Below, piece by piece: positions 8,525-18,514 of a stretch of 64,000 nucleotides of DNA. The DNA is from Arthrobacter woluwensis (lineage in GTDB: Bacteria; Actinomycetota; Actinomycetes; Actinomycetales; Micrococcaceae). The stretch spans positions 806,001 through 870,000 of the forward strand of contig NZ_JAUSXR010000001.1 of assembly GCF_030816155.1 (NCBI RefSeq). The letters run 5' to 3'. The position numbers and the translations under genes were made by a program. Each line of letters begins with the position of its first letter. The stretch's first letter is position 1. The notes under the pieces are model-generated. The model was not told the DNA's origin and ran no database searches. It worked only from the letters and a program-made list of their open reading frames with translations.

Positions 8525-11500
8525 ATGAGTCCTCGCACCGCATCCGCCACGTCCTCTCAGAACCCCGCCGTGTTCCAGGCACAGCTCGCGGGCATCCGCA
8601 CCGTCCTGGCCGAAGACCCGGCCTTCGGGAACCTGCGGGTGTCCGCGGCCCAGGGCACCCGGCGCAGCGACGACTTCCACCTGGGCGCGCCGAGCGGCCT
8701 CAACCCCGTGGTCATCGCCGAGCTGGTGGACGGGCTCAAGGAGCTGGACTCCGAGCGGCCCGACGCCGGCGCCGGGAGCTCGGTGGGCACGGCGCCCGCC
8801 GTCGTGCTCGCCGTGACGGCGACGGGGCGTGAGGCGGAAGACCTGGCGGCCGCCCTGCGCGCCTATCTTCCCGAGGACGAGGTGGCCGAGTTCCCCAGCT
8901 GGGAGACGCTGCCTCATGAGCGGCTCTCGCCCCGTTCCGACACGGTCGGGCGCCGCCTGACCGTGCTGCGCCGCCTGGCCCACCCGGAGGCGTTCGCCAC
9001 TCCGCTGCGCGTCGTCGTGGCGCCCGTGCGCGCCGTCGTCCAGCCGGTCGTGGCCGGTCTCGGCGACCTGGAGCCGGTCACGGTGCGGGTCGGCGCGGAG
9101 GTGCCGTTCGAGGACCTCGTCCGCCGGCTCGCCGCCGCGGCGTACGCGCGGGTGGACATGGTGACGCACCGCGGCGAGTTCGCCGTCCGTGGCGGCATCC
9201 TGGACGTCTTCCCGCCCACCGAGAACCACCCCATCCGCATCGAGTTCTTCGGCGACGAGGTGGAGCAGATGCGTTACTTCGCCGTCGCCGACCAGCGCTC
9301 CCTCTCCGTGGGTGACGGTGTGGTCCACCCGGAGGTCCTGTGGGCTCCGCCGTGCCGCGAACTGCTCATCACGCCGTCCGTCATGTCCCGCGCCGCGAAG
9401 CTGCAGAAGAGCATGCCCGGCGCCGCGGACATGCTGGAGAAGATCGCGGGCGGGATCACGGTGGAGGGCATGGAGTCCCTGGCGCCCGTGCTGGTCGACT
9501 CCATGGTGCCGTTCGTCTCGTCCCTGCCCGAGGGCTCGATCGCATTCATGATCGAACCGGAGAAGGTCCGCCTGCGCGCCCACGACCTCATCGCGACCAA
9601 CGAGGAATTCCTCGCGGCCGCGTGGTCCACCGCCTCGGACGGCGGCGCCGCCCCGCTCGATCTCGGCCTGGACCCGGAGGCCCTCCTGCACGAGGCCAGC
9701 TTCCGCACGCTCGCCGACACCCGGACCGACGCGCAGTCGGCGGGCGTCTCCTGGTGGGACGTCTCCACCCTGGGCGTGGACGAGGAACTGGGGCACGACG
9801 TCGACGTGCTGGCATTGCGGGCCAGGGAACCGCGTGGATACCGCGGCGACGTGGGGGAGATGCTGGAGTTCATCTCCTCCCGCATCAAGGACTCCTGGCG
9901 GCTCGTCGTCGTCACGGACGGCCCGGGCCCGGCGCAGCGCCTCGCCGAGCTGTTCCACGACGCCGACGTGCCCTGTGCCCGGGTGGACCGGCTGGCGGAC
10001 GCGCCGGCTCCCGGCATCATCGAGATCACGACGGCGGAGGCCGGCCACGGCTTCGTGCTGGACGGGCTGAAGTTCGGCGTCCTCACCGAGGCCGATCTGC
10101 TCGGCCGTTCGAGCGCCCGCGGCGGCACCAAGGACATGCGGAAGATGCCGTCCCGGCGCCGCAACGCCGTCGACCCGCTGTCCCTGCACGCCGGCGACTT
10201 CGTCGTGCACGAACAGCACGGCATCGGCCGGTTCGTGGAGCTGGTGCAGCGGAAGACCGCGGGCTCGGACGGGGTGCGCGAGTACCTGGTCCTGGAGTAC
10301 GCGCCGTCCAAGCGGGGCGCCCCGGGGGACCGCCTCTTCGTCCCCACCGATCAGCTGGACCAGGTCACCCGTTACGTCGGCGGCGACACCCCGGCGCTCA
10401 GCAAGATGGGCGGCTCCGACTGGGCCTCCACCAAGTCCAAGGCCCGCCGGGCGGTCAAGGAGATCGCCGGGGAGCTCATCCGGCTGTACTCGGCTCGCAT
10501 GGCGTCCAAGGGTCACGCCTTCGGGCAGGACACCCCCTGGCAGCGCGAGCTGGAACAGGCGTTCCCGTATGTCGAGACGCCGGATCAGCTGACCACCATC
10601 AACGAGGTCAAGGCGGACATGGAGAAGGAGATCCCCATGGACCGCCTCGTCTCCGGCGACGTCGGCTACGGCAAGACCGAGATCGCGGTTCGCGCCGCGT
10701 TCAAGGCCATCCAGGACGGCAAGCAGGTGGCCGTCCTGGTGCCCACCACGCTCCTCGCCCAGCAGCACCACGAGACTTTCAGCGAGCGGTTCTCCGGGTT
10801 CCCGGTCCGGGTCCGAGCCCTGTCCCGGTTCCAGACCGCCAAGGAGTCCAAGGAGACGCTCGCGGGGGTCAAGGACGGCAGCGTCGATCTCGTGATCGGC
10901 ACGCATCGCTTGCTGTCCAAGGAGATCGAGTTCAAGGACCTGGGCCTCGTCATCATCGACGAGGAACAGCGCTTCGGCGTCGAGCACAAGGAAGCGCTCA
11001 AGAAAATGCGAACCAACGTGGACGTGCTGGCCATGTCCGCCACCCCGATCCCGCGCACTCTCGAGATGTCCCTCACCGGCATCCGGGAGACCTCCACACT
11101 GGCCACGCCGCCGGAGGAGCGTCACCCCGTGCTGACCTATGTGGGCCCGTACACGGACAAGCAGGTCTCCGCCGCGGTCCGCCGTGAGCTCATGCGCGAG
11201 GGCCAGGTGTTCTTCGTGCACAACCGGGTGTCCTCGATCGACCGGGTGGCCGCGTCCATCCGCGAGCTGGTCCCGGAGGCGCGTGTCGAAGTGGCCCACG
11301 GACAGATGACCGAGGCCCGCCTGGAACAGATCATCGTGGACTTCTGGGAGAAGCGGTTCGACGTGCTGGTGTGCACCACCATCATCGAGACCGGCCTGGA
11401 CATCTCCAACGCCAACACCCTGATCGTGGACGGCGCCAACAACTACGGTCTCTCCCAGCTGCACCAGCTCCGGGGCCGCGTGGGCCGTGGCCGGGAGCGG

Positions 11501-12211
11501 GCCTACGCCTACTTCCTGTACCCCTCGGAGAAGCCGCTGGGCGAGGTGGCCCTGGAACGTCTCAAGGCCGTCGCCGCGCACAACGAGCTCGGCGCCGGCA
11601 TGCAGCTCGCCATGAAGGACCTGGAGATCCGCGGAGCGGGCAACCTTCTGGGCGGTGAGCAGTCGGGCCACATCCAGGGGGTGGGCTTCGACCTCTACAT
11701 CCGCCTGGTTGGCGAGGCCGTCGCGGAGTACCGCGGGGAGAAGGAGGAATCGGCGGCGGAGATGAAGATCGAACTGCCGATCAACGCCCACCTGCCGCAC
11801 GACTACGTGCCGGGGGAGCGCCTGCGCCTCGAGGCCTACCGCAAGCTTGCTGCGGCCCACACGGAAGCCGCCATCGACGAGGTGCGCGATGAACTGGTGG
11901 ACCGCTACGGCGAGCCGCCCGCCCCCGTGGTCAACCTCCTGGACGTGGCGCGCTTCCGGGTGGCCGCCCGCGCGGTCGGCCTGACCGACGTCGCGGTCCA
12001 GGGCAACTTCATCAAGTTCGCCCCGGCGGCGCTGCCGGAGTCCAAGACCATGCGCCTGAGCCGCATGTACCCAGGCTCCCAGATCAAGCCGGCGCTCAAC
12101 GCGGTGCTGATCCCGAAGCCGAAGACGGCGCGGGTCGGGGGACGCGATCTCGCCGACGCGCAGGTCCTCGAGTGGGCGCGCAACGTGCTCGCGGCGATCT
12201 TCGAGGACTAG
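8525..12211 (+). CDS. mfd: Transcription-repair coupling factor Mfd
   Basis: This full-length 1228-aa translocase displaces stalled RNA polymerase at DNA lesions and recruits UvrA. The N-terminal UvrB-like module includes SWETLPHERLSPRSDTVGRRL. The RNA-polymerase-interacting CarD-like domain follows LHAGDFVVHEQHGIGRFVEL near residue 555. The SF2 motor has Walker A SGDVGYGKTEIAVRAAF near residue 710, the DEEQ box in VIIDEEQRFGVEHKE near residue 820, MSATPIPRTLEMS, and ENTGLDI-type motif VI equivalents in IIETGLDISNANTLI and QLRGRVGRG. The C-terminal TRCF domain is complete. The start at ATG 8525 has a weak AGGAAAG ribosome-binding site. Confidence 0.97.
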   Translation: MSPRTASATSSQNPAVFQAQLAGIRTVLAEDPAFGNLRVSAAQGTRRSDDFHLGAPSGLNPVVIAELVDGLKELDSERPDAGAGSSVGTAPAVVLAVTATGREAEDLAAALRAYLPEDEVAEFPSWETLPHERLSPRSDTVGRRLTVLRRLAHPEAFATPLRVVVAPVRAVVQPVVAGLGDLEPVTVRVGAEVPFEDLVRRLAAAAYARVDMVTHRGEFAVRGGILDVFPPTENHPIRIEFFGDEVEQMRYFAVADQRSLSVGDGVVHPEVLWAPPCRELLITPSVMSRAAKLQKSMPGAADMLEKIAGGITVEGMESLAPVLVDSMVPFVSSLPEGSIAFMIEPEKVRLRAHDLIATNEEFLAAAWSTASDGGAAPLDLGLDPEALLHEASFRTLADTRTDAQSAGVSWWDVSTLGVDEELGHDVDVLALRAREPRGYRGDVGEMLEFISSRIKDSWRLVVVTDGPGPAQRLAELFHDADVPCARVDRLADAPAPGIIEITTAEAGHGFVLDGLKFGVLTEADLLGRSSARGGTKDMRKMPSRRRNAVDPLSLHAGDFVVHEQHGIGRFVELVQRKTAGSDGVREYLVLEYAPSKRGAPGDRLFVPTDQLDQVTRYVGGDTPALSKMGGSDWASTKSKARRAVKEIAGELIRLYSARMASKGHAFGQDTPWQRELEQAFPYVETPDQLTTINEVKADMEKEIPMDRLVSGDVGYGKTEIAVRAAFKAIQDGKQVAVLVPTTLLAQQHHETFSERFSGFPVRVRALSRFQTAKESKETLAGVKDGSVDLVIGTHRLLSKEIEFKDLGLVIIDEEQRFGVEHKEALKKMRTNVDVLAMSATPIPRTLEMSLTGIRETSTLATPPEERHPVLTYVGPYTDKQVSAAVRRELMREGQVFFVHNRVSSIDRVAASIRELVPEARVEVAHGQMTEARLEQIIVDFWEKRFDVLVCTTIIETGLDISNANTLIVDGANNYGLSQLHQLRGRVGRGRERAYAYFLYPSEKPLGEVALERLKAVAAHNELGAGMQLAMKDLEIRGAGNLLGGEQSGHIQGVGFDLYIRLVGEAVAEYRGEKEESAAEMKIELPINAHLPHDYVPGERLRLEAYRKLAAAHTEAAIDEVRDELVDRYGEPPAPVVNLLDVARFRVAARAVGLTDVAVQGNFIKFAPAALPESKTMRLSRMYPGSQIKPALNAVLIPKPKTARVGGRDLADAQVLEWARNVLAAIFED

Positions 12212-12240
12212 GCAGTCAGAACGACAAAGGCCCTTAAACG

Positions 12241-12276
12241 ACGAAGGCCCCGGAGGAGAACCTCCGGGGCCTTCGT
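12241..12276. terminator. Terminator between convergent mfd and small membrane gene
   Basis: A 16-bp perfect stem, ACGAAGGCCCCGGAGG and its complement, with an AGAA loop lies 29 bp after the mfd stop and 14 bp before the end of the convergent small gene. It probably terminates both transcripts. Confidence 0.85.
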
Positions 12277-12290
12277 GCTGCTGAAACGCG

Positions 12291-12527
12291 TTACTTGGCG
12301 TCCTGCTTGGCGCGCTCGAGCTCGGCGAGCGTGTCGGAACGGCCGAGGACGTGCTGCGGGATGGCGAAGGCCAGCGCGAACAGGATCAGGGTCACGGCGG
12401 CCGGCCAGGTGTTCTCCAGGCTCAGGAAGGACAGCGAGTAGACAGCCCCGGCGAACAGCGCGAAGCAGATGATGAACAGCACCAGGGACTGGACGGTGTT
12501 GTTCTCTTTGCCGATCGGACGGGACAT
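12291..12527 (-). CDS. Small two-helix membrane protein, unknown function
   Basis: This 78-aa protein starts at ATG 12527 with GGGAG upstream. Two hydrophobic segments (about residues 13-34, SLVLFIICFALFAGAVYSL, and 41-60, TWPAAVTLILFALAFAIPQ) are followed by a polar charged C-terminus (TLAELERAKQDAK). It is not recognised as a named family. It lies 108 bp downstream of deoC on the same strand and may have its own promoter. Codon use resembles the neighbours, so it is likely a real gene. Confidence 0.7.
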   Translation of the reverse strand: MSRPIGKENNTVQSLVLFIICFALFAGAVYSLSFLSLENTWPAAVTLILFALAFAIPQHVLGRSDTLAELERAKQDAK

Positions 12528-12635
12528 GGTCTCCCAACTTTCTTTCTCGTGACGTCCGCTGGGACGTCTTCAGTCTTCCGCAGGGCGGCCCGGACGGGGC
12601 TCGCTCTCGGGTCCCCGCGAGGGAACCCCGGGTTC

Positions 12636-13310
12636 TCAGTAGTCGCTCTGACCCTGTTCGCCCTTGACGATGGCGATGCCGGAGCTCGCGCCGATGCGGG
12701 TGGCACCAGCAGCAATCATAGCCTGTGCATCCTCCAGGCTCCGCACTCCGCCGGACGCCTTGACGCCCAGATCGGGGCCCACGGTGGCACGCATGAGCTT
12801 CACGTCCTCCACGGTCGCCCCGCCGCCGTTGAAGCCGGTGGAGGTCTTGACGAAGTCCGCGCCCGCCTCGACGGACGCCTGGCAGGCGAGGACCTTCTGC
12901 TCATCCGTGAGCAGCGCGGTCTCGATGATGACCTTCAGGATCGCCTCGCCGTCGTGCACCGCTGCGGCGACGGCGGCGATGTCCTCCACGAGCGCGTCCT
13001 TGTCATCCGCGCGGGCGGAGGCGATGTTGATGACCATGTCGATTTCGGCGGCGCCGTCCTCCACGGCCCCGCGAGCCTCGAAGACCTTCACATCGGTCGG
13101 AGTGGCGCCCAGCGGGAAGCCCACCACGGCGCAGCACAGCACCTGGCTGCCCTTGAGCGCCTGGACGGCGGTCTTCACCCAGACCGGGTTCACGCACACG
13201 GACTTGAAACCGTACTCGACGGCCTCGGCGCAGAGGCGCTGCACGTCCTCGCGGCTCGCGTCCGGCTTGAGGAGGGTGTGGTCGATGTAAGAGGCGATGT
13301 TCGTGCTCAT
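12636..13310 (-). CDS. deoC: Deoxyribose-phosphate aldolase
   Basis: The 224-aa enzyme starts at ATG 13310 ([14 protein letters not shown]), with AAGGAAG upstream; an in-frame upstream start exists but is less likely. It is a TIM-barrel class I aldolase cleaving 2-deoxyribose-5-phosphate to acetaldehyde and glyceraldehyde-3-phosphate. Visible motifs are [41 protein letters not shown], the Schiff-base lysine in FVKTSTGF and the second lysine in GVKASGGVR. With the upstream phosphosugar mutase and punA it completes a purine (deoxy)nucleoside salvage and catabolism route. Confidence 0.95.
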   Translation of the reverse strand: MSTNIASYIDHTLLKPDASREDVQRLCAEAVEYGFKSVCVNPVWVKTAVQALKGSQVLCCAVVGFPLGATPTDVKVFEARGAVEDGAAEIDMVINIASARADDKDALVEDIAAVAAAVHDGEAILKVIIETALLTDEQKVLACQASVEAGADFVKTSTGFNGGGATVEDVKLMRATVGPDLGVKASGGVRSLEDAQAMIAAGATRIGASSGIAIVKGEQGQSDY

Positions 13311-13405
13311 GGTCTTCCTTTGCATGCCTGATGTCGTGGCGCGGGCCGAGGGGTGGTGGCGCGCCGGGTGTGTGCGGTGATCCCCCAGAATCTCATGCCG
13401 GGCGC

Positions 13406-15175
13406 TCAGACGCCCAGCGCGGACCTCATGCCGTCCAGCACGGCGTCCAGCCGGCGTCGGGCCTCCTGCTTGGCCGCGGGCAGTGCGTCAGCGCCGTCGA
13501 CCGGCACGACCACTTCGAGGTAGCACTTGAGTTTCGGCTCGGTGCCACTGGGCCGCACGATCACCTGCGTGTCGTCCTCGCTGAGGTACTTGAGCCCGTT
13601 GGTGCCGGGAAGCTCCTCCGTGCCCTGCGACAGGTCCTGCGCGACGACGACGGCGGAGTCCGCCAGCGCCGCCGGGGGAGTCGCGCGGAGGGTCGCCATC
13701 ATGGTGTCCAGCAGGCTGAGATCGGCCACCCGGACGCTCAGCTGATCGCTCGCATGGAGGCCGTGCTCGAGGGCCAGCGCGTCGAGGAGGCCGAAGAGCG
13801 AGGTGTCGTGGGCCTTGGCGTGGGCGGCGAGCTCCGCGATCAGCAGGGCGGCGGAGATCCCGTCCTTGTCACGGGCCAGCTCCGGCGCCACGCAGTACCC
13901 GAGGGCCTCCTCGTAGCCGTAGACGAGGCCCGGCACGCGGGAGATCCACTTGAACCCGGTGAGGGTCTCGCGGTGCTCATAGCCGGCGGCGGCCGCGATG
14001 CGGGAGAGCAGCCGGGAGGACACGATCGAATTCGCGAAGACGCCCTCGGTCCGGCCCGCGAGGCGGTCGGCCATGTGGGCCCCCAGCAGGGCGCCCACCT
14101 CGTCGCCGCGCAGCATCCGCCACGCGCCCCGGCCGCCGTCGGCGTCCGGGTCGAAGGCGGCCACGGCGGCACGGTCGGCGTCGGGGTCGTTGGCCAGGAC
14201 CACGTCCGCGCCGGTCTCCTCGGCGAGGGCCAGGGCCAGGTCGAGCGCACCGGGCTCCTCCGGATTGGGGAAGCTCACGGTGGGGAAGTCGGGATCGGGC
14301 TGCGCCTGCTCGGCGACCTGCGTCACCGAGGTGAATCCGGCCTCGCGCAGCACCGCCTCGGTGGTCCGCCCGCCGACGCCGTGCATCGGGGTGAGGACGA
14401 TGTCCAGGTCCCGCTCCGGGAACCGCTCGGGCAGGGCCAACGCGACCACGGCCGCGCGGTAGTCGTCCTCGATGGTCGCCGGGAGGATCTCCCAGCCGGA
14501 CGCTGCCAGAACGATCGACTCGGACGGCCCGACGGCGGCGATCGCCGCCGCGATCCGCGCGTCGTACGGCTCCACGATCTGCGAGCCGCGGGCGCCCTCG
14601 GGCACGGCGCGCCCGCCGAGGTACACCTTGTAGCCGTTGTCCTGCGGCGGGTTGTGGCTGGCCGTGACCATGACACCGCCGTCGGCGTCCAGGGCCCGCA
14701 CCGCGTAAGCGAGCAAGGGGGTGGGCAGCGCGGACGGCATGAGGAAGACCTGCAGGCCCGCGGCCGTGAACACGGCCGCGGAGTCCCGTGCGAAGACGTC
14801 CGAGTTGTGGCGGGCGTCGAAGCCGACCACGACGCGCGGCGCACGGGCCTCGCCGTCGACTCCCAGGGCGTCGTTGAGGAAGGCCGCGAAACCGGCCGCG
14901 GCGCGGCGCACCACCACGCGGTTCATCCGCATCGGACCCGGGCCCAGCGCGGCGCGGAGACCGGCCGTGCCGAACTGGAGGGTCCCGGAGAACGCGTCCT
15001 CCAGCTCGGCCGTCGCCGTGGCGGAGCCGCGCTCCGCGTCGTCCACGAGGGCGAGCAGCTGCGCCGCGGTGGCGCTGTCAGGGTCGGTGGCCGCCCACTC
15101 CCGGGCCCGCTGCGCGAGGCCGGCGGGCAGGGGAGCGGAGGCGGCGTCGTCGTGCGCCGTGCTGTGCGGGGCCAT
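13406..15175 (-). CDS. Phospho-sugar mutase (phosphoglucomutase/phosphomannomutase family; possible phosphopentomutase)
   Basis: This 589-aa alpha-D-phosphohexomutase family enzyme shows the phosphoserine loop [18 protein letters not shown] near residue 175, the metal-binding DPDADR near residue 350, the sugar-specificity loop around EALGYCV, and the C-terminal phosphate-binding [15 protein letters not shown]. It starts at GTG/ATG 15175, only 3 bp after punA. Between punA and deoC it most likely interconverts ribose-1-phosphate and ribose-5-phosphate, as PGM2-like phosphopentomutases do, although glucose or mannose phosphates are possible substrates. The nucleoside role comes from context. 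Confidence 0.88.
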   Translation of the reverse strand: MAPHSTAHDDAASAPLPAGLAQRAREWAATDPDSATAAQLLALVDDAERGSATATAELEDAFSGTLQFGTAGLRAALGPGPMRMNRVVVRRAAAGFAAFLNDALGVDGEARAPRVVVGFDARHNSDVFARDSAAVFTAAGLQVFLMPSALPTPLLAYAVRALDADGGVMVTASHNPPQDNGYKVYLGGRAVPEGARGSQIVEPYDARIAAAIAAVGPSESIVLAASGWEILPATIEDDYRAAVVALALPERFPERDLDIVLTPMHGVGGRTTEAVLREAGFTSVTQVAEQAQPDPDFPTVSFPNPEEPGALDLALALAEETGADVVLANDPDADRAAVAAFDPDADGGRGAWRMLRGDEVGALLGAHMADRLAGRTEGVFANSIVSSRLLSRIAAAAGYEHRETLTGFKWISRVPGLVYGYEEALGYCVAPELARDKDGISAALLIAELAAHAKAHDTSLFGLLDALALEHGLHASDQLSVRVADLSLLDTMMATLRATPPAALADSAVVVAQDLSQGTEELPGTNGLKYLSEDDTQVIVRPSGTEPKLKCYLEVVVPVDGADALPAAKQEARRRLDAVLDGMRSALGV

Positions 15176-15178
15176 GGC

Positions 15179-15998
15179 TCAGAGCTTGCCGATGATCTGG
15201 GCGAGCAGGGCGGAGATGCGCGGGCCGGCGGCCTGTCCGGCCTCCAGGACCTCGGCGTGGCTGAGCGGCTCGGGGCTGATGCCCGCGGCGAGGTTCGTCA
15301 CGAGGGAGATGCCGAAGACCTCCATGCCGGCCTGACGGCCCGCGATGGCCTCCAGGGCGGTGGACATGCCGACGAGGCTCGCACCGATGATCTTGGCCAT
15401 CTGGACTTCGGCCGGGGTCTCGTAGTGCGGGCCGGTGAACTGTGCGTAGACGCCCTCCTCCAGGGTGGGGTCCACTTCGCGGGCCAGGCCGCGGGATGCG
15501 GGAGGAGTACAGGTCCGTGAGGTCGACGAAGGTGGCGCCTTCGAGCGGGGAGGCCGCCGTGAGGTTGATGTGGTCGCTGATCAGCACGGGGGTGCCGGGC
15601 TTCCAGTTCTCGTTCAGGCCACCGCAGCCGTTGGTCAGCACGAGGGTCTTGCAGCCGGCGGCCGCAGCGGTGCGGACGCCGTGCGCGACGGCGCGGACGC
15701 CCTTGCGCTCGTAGAAGTGCGTGCGGGCGCCGAGGACCAGGGCGCGCTTGCCGTCCGACGTGAGGACCGAACGGATGGTGCCGGTGTGGCCGACCACCGC
15801 CGGGGCGTGGAAGCCGGGCACGGTCGCGGCGTCCAGGGTGTGGGTCGTCTCGCCGATGAGGTCGGCGGCGCCGCCCCAGCCGGAGCCCAGCACCAGGGCG
15901 ACGTCGTGCTCTTCGACCCCGGTTTCGCGGGCGATGTGCTCAGCGGCGAGCTTCGCGGCCTCGAAGGGATCCATCGTGTTCAAGTCCAAGGTAGTCAC
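15179..15998 (-). pseudogene. punA: Purine-nucleoside phosphorylase, frameshifted by one extra base
   Basis: The reading frame from GTG 15998 (TTLDLNTMDPFEAAKLAAEH) runs through VALVLGSGWGGAADLIGE and GARTHFYERKG to [11 protein letters not shown], then slips out of frame. The rest of the enzyme ([29 protein letters not shown] to the stop at 15179) continues in another frame. Removing one G from the GGG at 15493-15495 restores [13 protein letters not shown] and a 272-aa protein of normal length. The enzyme cleaves purine nucleosides with phosphate to base and ribose-1-phosphate. Neighbours are the mutase and deoC. Sequencing error is at least as likely as true inactivation. Confidence 0.88.
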
Positions 15999-16152
15999 GG
16001 GAAAACCGTACTCGCAGGGCCGTGCTCTTGCCCAGCACGGGCTCCCGCGGGCATCGCCGCCTCCGTGGGATGCGTCACTTTCGGCCCGGTGACCGCTTCG
16101 TGACGGGTCCTCGGCTGGCAGTGGGGCAGTGCATGGGACAGAATTGTCCTTT

Positions 16153-17574
16153 GTGAGCACGCATCCTGATTTCGCCGCGCCCCGTATCGCCGTCCTCGGA
16201 GGTGGTCCCGGTGGTTACGAGGCCGCCGCGGTCGCCGCATCCCTGGGCGCGAAGGTCACCGTCATCGAGCGCAACGGCCTGGGAGGCGCCGCGGTCCTGA
16301 CCGACGTCGTGCCCTCCAAGACCCTGATCGCCACCGCCGACCTCATGGCGCGCGTCTCGGAGGCCCACTCCCTGGGTGTCCGTTTCGAGGTGGACTCCGG
16401 CGCGCCGACCATGGTGGCCGACCTGGAGCACATCGACCGCCGTGTCATGGAGCTGGCCCAGGAGCAGTCGGATGACATCCGCCGCAGCCTTGAGGAGGCC
16501 GGCGTGAAGGTGCTGATCGGCGACGGCGTGCTGCAGGACGACCGCACCATCAAGGTCACCACCAAGTCGGGCTCGGTGCGCACGGTCGACGCGGACGCCA
16601 TCATCCTGGCCGTCGGCGCGCATCCCCGCGAGCTGCCGAGCGCCAAGCCGGACGGCGAGCGGATCCTGAACTGGACCCAGCTCTACAACCTGACCACGCT
16701 GCCTGAGGAACTGATCGTGGTCGGTTCCGGCGTGACCGGCGCCGAGTTCGCCTCCGCGTACAACGGCCTGGGCTCGAAGGTCACGCTGATCTCCAGCCGC
16801 GACCAGGTCCTCCCGGGTGAGGACAGCGACGCCGCCGACGTGCTGGAAGAGGTCTTCGAGCGCCGCGGCGTCCGCGTCCTGTCCCGCTCGCGTGCCGAGA
16901 AGGTGGAGCGCACCGAGGACGGCGTGCTCGTCACCCTCGGCGACGGCAGCACCATCACGGGCACCCACTGCCTCATGTGCGTGGGCTCGATCCCGAACAC
17001 CGAAGGCATCGGCCTGGAGAACGCCGGAGTGGCGCTGACCGACTCGGGTCACATCAAGGTCGACGGCGTCTCCCGCACCACGGCCCACAACGTTTATGCG
17101 GCGGGCGACTGCACCGGGGTGTTCGCCCTGGCGTCCGTGGCCGCCATGCAGGGCCGCATCGCGGTGGCCCACATCATGGGCGACGGCGTCCGCCCCCTCA
17201 AGCTCAACGAGGTGGCCTCCAACATCTTCACCTCGCCGGAGATCGCCTCGGTGGGCGTCTCCGAAAAGGACCTCTCCACGGGCCGCTACCAGGGCGACGT
17301 CGTCATGCTGCCGCTCAAGGCCAATCCGCGCGCCAAGATGCGCAACTCCAAGGACGGCTTCGTCAAGATCATCTCCCGCAAGGGCTCGGGCACCGTGATC
17401 GGCGGCGTCGTGGTGGGTCCGAACGCGTCGGAGCTGATCTTCCCGATCGCCCTCGCCGTGGCGAAGAAACTGCACGTGGACGACGTCGCGAGCACCTTCA
17501 CGGTCTTCCCGTCGCTGACCGGTTCCATCGCGGAGGCGGCGCGCCGCCTGCACGTGCACCACTACGACGGCTAG
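16153..17574 (+). CDS. LpdA-like NAD(P)H quinone reductase (flavoprotein disulfide reductase family)
   Basis: This is a FAD/NAD(P)H two-dinucleotide-fold protein of about 473 aa. IAVLGGGPGGYEAAAVAASLGA binds FAD, ELIVVGSGVTGAEFASAYNGLG binds NAD(P), and HNVYAAGDCTG closes the FAD site. The redox CxxxxC of dihydrolipoamide dehydrogenases is replaced by GLGGAAVLTDVVPSK and the C-terminal His-Glu pair is absent (TVFPSLTGSIAEAARR). This is the pattern of mycobacterial LpdA (Rv3303c), a quinone reductase rather than a lipoamide enzyme. The start is taken as GTG 16153 (STHPDFAAPRIAVLGGG); ATG 16129 is in frame. CAGAAT just upstream could be a -10 for a near-leaderless message. Confidence 0.87.
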   Translation: MSTHPDFAAPRIAVLGGGPGGYEAAAVAASLGAKVTVIERNGLGGAAVLTDVVPSKTLIATADLMARVSEAHSLGVRFEVDSGAPTMVADLEHIDRRVMELAQEQSDDIRRSLEEAGVKVLIGDGVLQDDRTIKVTTKSGSVRTVDADAIILAVGAHPRELPSAKPDGERILNWTQLYNLTTLPEELIVVGSGVTGAEFASAYNGLGSKVTLISSRDQVLPGEDSDAADVLEEVFERRGVRVLSRSRAEKVERTEDGVLVTLGDGSTITGTHCLMCVGSIPNTEGIGLENAGVALTDSGHIKVDGVSRTTAHNVYAAGDCTGVFALASVAAMQGRIAVAHIMGDGVRPLKLNEVASNIFTSPEIASVGVSEKDLSTGRYQGDVVMLPLKANPRAKMRNSKDGFVKIISRKGSGTVIGGVVVGPNASELIFPIALAVAKKLHVDDVASTFTVFPSLTGSIAEAARRLHVHHYDG

Positions 17575-17580
17575 TCGCCT

Positions 17581-18075
17581 TTACGCCGTCTGCTGCGTCC
17601 AGGACGACGACGGCGGGCTGAGCCAGTAGGCGGATCCGTCGGGCTTCCGGCGGAGGATGTCCAGGTCCACGGCGTGGCGGCGGAAGAACGCGACGTCCTC
17701 GACCAGGACGGACAGCCGTTCGTTGACCTGGGCTTCAGAAAGCACCTCCCCGTCCCGGACGCAGCGCGTGACCACCGCATGGACGAGGCCGTTCACGCTG
17801 CCCGGCGCCCGGCCCGCCAGCGCGATCCTCGGGGTGGCGAGCAGGGTGTCGAGCTGCGCTGCCGGGTCCAGAGCCGTGAGGGCCTGCCCCAGGACGTCCG
17901 GCGCGAGTCTGAGCCCGCCGTCGTCGGCGACAGCCAGTCCGCTCTGCACGAGGTTCCCGGCGAGGCGTTCTTCGGCGTCGACGGTTTCTCCGGCGGCCAG
18001 ACGGCTGACCAGGGGAGCGGACTTCGGCGACCGCAGGAGACTGAGGAGCACCCGGACGGAACTGAGAGCAGACAT
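17581..18075 (-). CDS. DUF2087-type regulatory-like protein
   Basis: The likely start is ATG 18075 (MSALSSVRVLLSLLRSPKS), giving 164 aa; the open frame extends upstream to 18198 without support. The C-terminal FFRRHAVDLDILRRKPDGSAYWL resembles the DUF2087 domain, often fused to small winged-helix regulators. The N-terminal half has helical segments (VRVLLSLLRSPKSAPLVSRLAAGETVDAEERLA with Leu-Ala spacing) compatible with a winged helix. It converges with the LpdA-like gene across a 6-bp gap. A DNA-binding role is only a suggestion. Confidence 0.65.
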   Translation of the reverse strand: MSALSSVRVLLSLLRSPKSAPLVSRLAAGETVDAEERLAGNLVQSGLAVADDGGLRLAPDVLGQALTALDPAAQLDTLLATPRIALAGRAPGSVNGLVHAVVTRCVRDGEVLSEAQVNERLSVLVEDVAFFRRHAVDLDILRRKPDGSAYWLSPPSSSWTQQTA

Positions 18076-18196
18076 GCCCGCCACTCTAGTGGGGGCCCGG
18101 GCGCTCTTCCAGGCTGGTCGAACGGCCTTTTCCTGGGATACTGGTTCAGCCGACCGCCGAGGGAAATGGGGGACGGGCCGCCTGCTCGTCAGCGTC

Positions 18197-18505
18197 ATGA
18201 ACCAACCATCTGAGCTGAATCCGAACTACTGGGACATGGGTCTCGCGTCGATTCCCTGTGTCGTCATCGCGGCGGCCATCCTGGCGGTTTTCCTTCTTGC
18301 ACTTATCGACCGTCACCTGCCTCTGCGGTCTCGTCTGCTGTGGGCTTCATTGATCCTTGCGGTCCCGCTGATCGGAGCGACGCTGTACGCCGTGCTGCGA
18401 ACGCGGGCACGGTCGGCGAAGGGGACGGCGTGGGTTAGGAACCCCGTTCGCTCGTCCGGCGACCGGCCACACGACCCCTCGAAAATCGTCGGAGGGCGAG
18501 CGTAG
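18197..18505 (+). CDS. Small membrane protein with PLDc_N-like two-helix domain
   Basis: The 102-aa frame from ATG 18197 (MNQPSELNPNYWDMG) contains two hydrophobic helices, about residues 20-40 (CVVIAAAILAVFLLALID) and 47-66 (LLWASLILAVPLIGATLYAVL). Their spacing and the LIGATLYAVLR ending resemble the N-terminal membrane domain of cardiolipin synthases (PLDc_N). No phospholipase HKD motif is present, so it is a stand-alone domain. It lies 9 bp before the hydrolase gene and may be co-transcribed. The ribosome-binding site is weak. Confidence 0.6.
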   Translation: MNQPSELNPNYWDMGLASIPCVVIAAAILAVFLLALIDRHLPLRSRLLWASLILAVPLIGATLYAVLRTRARSAKGTAWVRNPVRSSGDRPHDPSKIVGGRA

Positions 18506-18514
18506 GCTGACCCC

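Noticed and set aside
8417..11860. A long minus-strand open frame opposite mfd (1147 codons)
   Set aside because: The plus strand encodes a complete Mfd with all motifs; the antisense frame has no domain and is a codon-bias artefact.
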